Shown: piece by piece, positions 4,031 through 6,702 of the stretch
Layout of the letters: each line of letters begins with the position of its first letter
How positions within the stretch are numbered: the stretch's first letter is position 1
Assembly (NCBI GenBank): GCA_007128675.1
Contig: SKWY01000502.1
Span: forward strand, 1 to 6,702
Length of the DNA stretch: 6,702 bases
Direction: 5' to 3'
Source of the DNA: Deltaproteobacteria bacterium
Lineage (GTDB): Bacteria; Myxococcota; Myxococcia; SLRQ01
Notes under the pieces: generated by a model
What the model was told of the DNA's origin: nothing
Database searches by the model: none
The model's input: only the letters and a program-made list of their open reading frames with translations
Translations under genes and position numbers: made by a program

Positions 4031-6598
4031 ATGGGACAAGGACTTTTGAAGCTTCGTAACGCCGCGATTTTCCTGATACATGCCGCCGCCTTGCCACTAT
4101 TTGTAGGCTGCGCGGAGGGAGTATTCGAGACCACCGGAAACCAGGTAACAGGCCAAAGCTTGCTCGAGATAATGGGCGAGGATTGGATGCCCGAGCACTC
4201 CGAGGATGGCCGCTACATCGTATCCTTCAACCCGTCCTTGCAAATGATGCCCAAGGCGGATCCCATGCACGGAGTGGAGGCGGAGCTTCTAGTCGATATT
4301 CCAGGGTCCCCATCGGCTGCCTATCATCTTGCCGATGAGGCAATCCAGCAGCTCATCGCCATGCCGGAGGTGAGCTGGATCGAGCCAGATCCCCGCCGAG
4401 AGCTTCTGGGGAACCCCAGCGATTCGCAGGTGATGCCATACGGGATGAGCCTGGTTCAGGCTCCGGAGGTCTGGGCGCGTACCGATTGGGACGCGCTCGA
4501 TGGGGATGAGATAACTGTTTGCGTAATCGACTCGGGTTTTGATTTAGGACACCCGAATCTCCAGACCGAGAACGTGACAGGTAGCCCCTCGGACTGGAAT
4601 AGGGATGGCTGTGGTCATGGAACGCACGTGGCGGGCACCATTGCCGCCCTCGACAATGACGTCGGTGTAGTGGGCGTCATGCCCCAGAACGTGCGGCTGC
4701 ACATAGTCAAGGTGTTTGGTGACCACTGCGGATGGTCATATGCTTCCGAGCTGATAGGGGCCGTTCGAGAATGCATGGATGCCGGCGCCAACGTGATAAA
4801 CATGAGCCTCAGTGGAGCCTTCTCGATCGAGGAAGAGAGAGAGGTTTTAAGGAATGCCTATGAGCGCGGCGTGCTGTTGGTCGCGGCGGCGGGCAACAAC
4901 GGAACATCCGGGCTCTCTTACCCAGCCTCCTACGACTCTGTCATATCGGTGGCGGCCGTAAACTCCGCCAAGCGACGTTGGGAGGCCTCCCAGAATAACG
5001 ATCGTGTGGAGCTAGCGGCGCCAGGGGTGGAGGTGCTGTCCACGGTACCTCGAGACGGCTGCCTGGTGTGCGAGGAGCCGAACTACGAGTCATGGGACGG
5101 CACATCCATGGCCACACCGCATGTTGCGGGGGCCGCGGCTCTTCTCTGGAGCCATAACCCGGCGTGGTCTAACCGAGACATTAGAGCGGCCCTAGTAGAA
5201 ACGGCTCAGGATCTTGGCCTGCCAGGAAGAAACCCAGAGTATGGCCATGGATTGATCCAAGTCGATGCTGCCCTGGAGCATCTTCTGTTGCACGGCGAGC
5301 CATTCGAAGAGCCAGGTACCGACCTTCCGGAAGACGCTATTCCGGCCGAGCACATCGTTACATATGATTTCGAGGGAGAAACCAGGGCTCCATCCTATGC
5401 CGCGGATGAAATAACTGCCGGGCCTTTTGGAAGCTTTTCGGGTGAGTGCGACTTTGCCGTTGGTAATCCAGGAAACGCCGTGATCGACTCCGGGTGGCGA
5501 GACGAGGACAATAACTATTTCCAGTTCCACATCACCAATCCGCTCGATAACCTAATTCCTACCAAGCTCATCTTTGACGCTCGTGCTTCACCCGCGGGAC
5601 CCACTGAGTTCGAGGTGGAGCTGGTCAGCAACTCCGAACAGAGAGTCGCTTCCGGCCAGATGACGATAACCCCCGGTTCCTGGCAAAGCCATGTAGTCGA
5701 TCTCGAAGCAAATGGGGCAATGATGCAGCCAGGAGGATATTCATTCGGAGTGCGCATTAGCGCCGGTGGCGCTACGCACGTTGATGGCACCCTGCGCGTC
5801 GATAATGTGCGACTCGAAGGTCGATTCGAGTCCATCGAAGATGATGACTCGAATGCGCATGATGGCACTGAAATGATTGTCGTACCCTCTGGCCCCTTCA
5901 TGATGGGCTGTACGTTCGAGCAAGACCCACAATGCAACGTGTACAGCGAGGGGCCCCCTCGCGAGGTCCACGTGCCGAGCTTCGAGATAGGCAAGTATCC
6001 GGTGACGGCAGCCCAGTACCGAGATTGCGTGAACGCCGACATATGCAGATATCCAAGCTCGTATTCAGATAACTGTAATTTTTACTTGCCACATGCCGAT
6101 CAACATCCCATCAACTGTATTACCTGGGAGCAAGCAAGAGATTATTGCGAGTGGTCGGGGAAAAGGCTTTGCACGGAGGCGGAATGGGAAAAGGCAGCGC
6201 GCGGCACCGACGGCCGCAAGTATCCGTGGGGGAACGAGCCATTGAGCTGCGATAGAGCGGTGTTCAGCCGGATAGAGGGAGTAGTCGATCTAGATTGTGG
6301 AATCAGCACGACACAGCCGGTTGGTTCCAAACCGGCTGGAGCGAGTCCCTACGGGGTCAACGACATGGTGGGAAACGTCTTCGAGTGGGTAAAGGACAAC
6401 TTCAGCGATGGCTACGAAGGAGCCCCCACGGATGGAAGCGCTCATATTGATGATTGGAGCAATGAGCAGTATTTTCGAGTGAAGCGGGGAGGTAGCTTCG
6501 ATAGTGCATATGACTGGATGCTGCGATCGGCATATCGGGGTCACGGTTTCTACGGCCTTGTCGGGAATGACTCGGTGGGCGTTCGCTGCTGCAAATAG
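4031..6598 (+). CDS. Subtilisin-like (S8) serine protease lipoprotein with C-terminal FGE/SUMF1-like domain
   Basis: 855 residues. The N terminus (Lys7, Arg9, hydrophobic 11-26, LFVGC with Cys27) is a lipoprotein signal. Residues ~60-122 look like an I9 propeptide (RYIVSFNP ... VSWIEPDPRRELL). The S8 domain (~135-415) has the complete triad: Asp167 (VCVIDSGFD), His196 (GCGHGTHVAGT), Ser359 (DGTSMATPHVAGAAALL), plus oxyanion Asn289 (AAAGNNG). Residues ~440-598 form a beta-sandwich resembling jelly-roll binding modules. Residues ~613-855 are FGE-sulfatase-like (MIVVPSGPFMMGC, PVTAAQYRDC, WEQARDYCEWSGKRLCTEAEWEKAARG, YPWGN, NDMVGNVFEWV, RGGSF, VGVRCC). The FGE catalytic Cys pair after the GGS motif is absent (GGSFDSAYDWMLRSAYR), so this part is probably a Cys-rich binding or structural domain (12 Cys) and not a sulfatase activator. 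It should be an active exported endopeptidase with propeptide autoprocessing. It appears monocistronic. Confidence 0.95.
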   Translation: MGQGLLKLRNAAIFLIHAAALPLFVGCAEGVFETTGNQVTGQSLLEIMGEDWMPEHSEDGRYIVSFNPSLQMMPKADPMHGVEAELLVDIPGSPSAAYHLADEAIQQLIAMPEVSWIEPDPRRELLGNPSDSQVMPYGMSLVQAPEVWARTDWDALDGDEITVCVIDSGFDLGHPNLQTENVTGSPSDWNRDGCGHGTHVAGTIAALDNDVGVVGVMPQNVRLHIVKVFGDHCGWSYASELIGAVRECMDAGANVINMSLSGAFSIEEEREVLRNAYERGVLLVAAAGNNGTSGLSYPASYDSVISVAAVNSAKRRWEASQNNDRVELAAPGVEVLSTVPRDGCLVCEEPNYESWDGTSMATPHVAGAAALLWSHNPAWSNRDIRAALVETAQDLGLPGRNPEYGHGLIQVDAALEHLLLHGEPFEEPGTDLPEDAIPAEHIVTYDFEGETRAPSYAADEITAGPFGSFSGECDFAVGNPGNAVIDSGWRDEDNNYFQFHITNPLDNLIPTKLIFDARASPAGPTEFEVELVSNSEQRVASGQMTITPGSWQSHVVDLEANGAMMQPGGYSFGVRISAGGATHVDGTLRVDNVRLEGRFESIEDDDSNAHDGTEMIVVPSGPFMMGCTFEQDPQCNVYSEGPPREVHVPSFEIGKYPVTAAQYRDCVNADICRYPSSYSDNCNFYLPHADQHPINCITWEQARDYCEWSGKRLCTEAEWEKAARGTDGRKYPWGNEPLSCDRAVFSRIEGVVDLDCGISTTQPVGSKPAGASPYGVNDMVGNVFEWVKDNFSDGYEGAPTDGSAHIDDWSNEQYFRVKRGGSFDSAYDWMLRSAYRGHGFYGLVGNDSVGVRCCK

Positions 6599-6702
6599 AT
6601 AGCTTGAGACTGCCATGCGCTGCAGACGCCCGTCTCGAGGCCCGATATCACCATAGCCGCGACCTCAGTGGACCGAATCCTTTCCGCCAATTCGAGCGCT
6701 GA
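6599..6702. other. Right-edge non-coding segment
   Basis: 104 bases after the protease stop. GAGAC (6606-6610) can pair with GTCTC (6632-6636), and AGAC-GCCC-GTCT lies inside it at 6624-6635, but neither has a T tail, so no terminator is called. A minus-strand frame open across the edge is too short to judge. Confidence 0.5.

Noticed and set aside
3511..4134. Minus-strand 207-codon frame across the regulator tail, repeats and protease start
   Set aside because: It is antisense to two well-supported genes at its ends; repeated Val-Gly-Leu-Arg-Ala/Thr-Glu-Gly comes from reading the DNA repeat, which changes frame between copies.
6606..6636. Terminator for the protease gene
   Set aside because: The stems are only 4-5 bp and no T run follows.
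6552..6702. Minus-strand frame open for 50 codons at the right edge, possible 3' end of a convergent gene
   Set aside because: It overlaps the end of the protease gene, no family is recognisable, and a frame of this length is expected by chance at this GC.

Overview
The window (about 6.7 kb, moderately high GC) looks like chromosomal DNA from a myxobacterium-like organism (Myxococcota or a close relative). The evidence is two proteins with MYXO-CTERM-like C-terminal sorting tails, a Cys-rich acidic lipoprotein, a secreted subtilisin fused to a formylglycine-generating-enzyme (FGE)-like domain, and a soluble PAS histidine kinase with a receiver-only partner. The species cannot be named from this sequence.

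Layout, left to right. (1) 1-1135, + strand: the 3' end of a secreted protein, probably a zinc carboxypeptidase of the M14 type. It shows a carboxypeptidase-regulatory-like beta-sandwich, a second beta-sandwich, a 22-copy Asp-Pro-Gly-Asp tandem repeat and a MYXO-CTERM-like anchor. (2) 1136-1496: a non-coding stretch between convergent genes. (3) 1497-1952, - strand: a small Cys-rich lipoprotein that also ends in a MYXO-CTERM-like tail. (4) 1953-2118: a divergent intergenic region with a possible promoter and palindrome for the lipoprotein. (5) 2119-3659, + strand: a two-gene operon, PAS-type histidine kinase plus single-domain response regulator, whose stop and start codons overlap. (6) 3660-4030: a non-coding stretch with four copies of a short degenerate repeat spaced 62, 60 and 61 nt apart (CRISPR-like), then a perfect 7-bp stem hairpin just upstream of the next gene. 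(7) 4031-6598, + strand: an 855-residue predicted lipoprotein, an S8 subtilisin-like protease with an I9-like propeptide, a beta-sandwich and a C-terminal FGE/sulfatase-modifying-factor-like domain without the FGE cysteine pair. (8) 6599-6702: no supportable gene.

Functionally, three of the five genes encode exported proteins, two of them with protease links; these are typical of a predatory or degradative cell-surface repertoire. The kinase/regulator pair sits between them. It has no DNA-binding output domain, so it probably acts through protein-protein contacts, and nothing here shows that it controls its neighbours. The most unusual items are the regularly spaced repeat at 3691-3903, the subtilisin/FGE-like fusion, and the small lipoprotein that appears to carry anchors at both ends.
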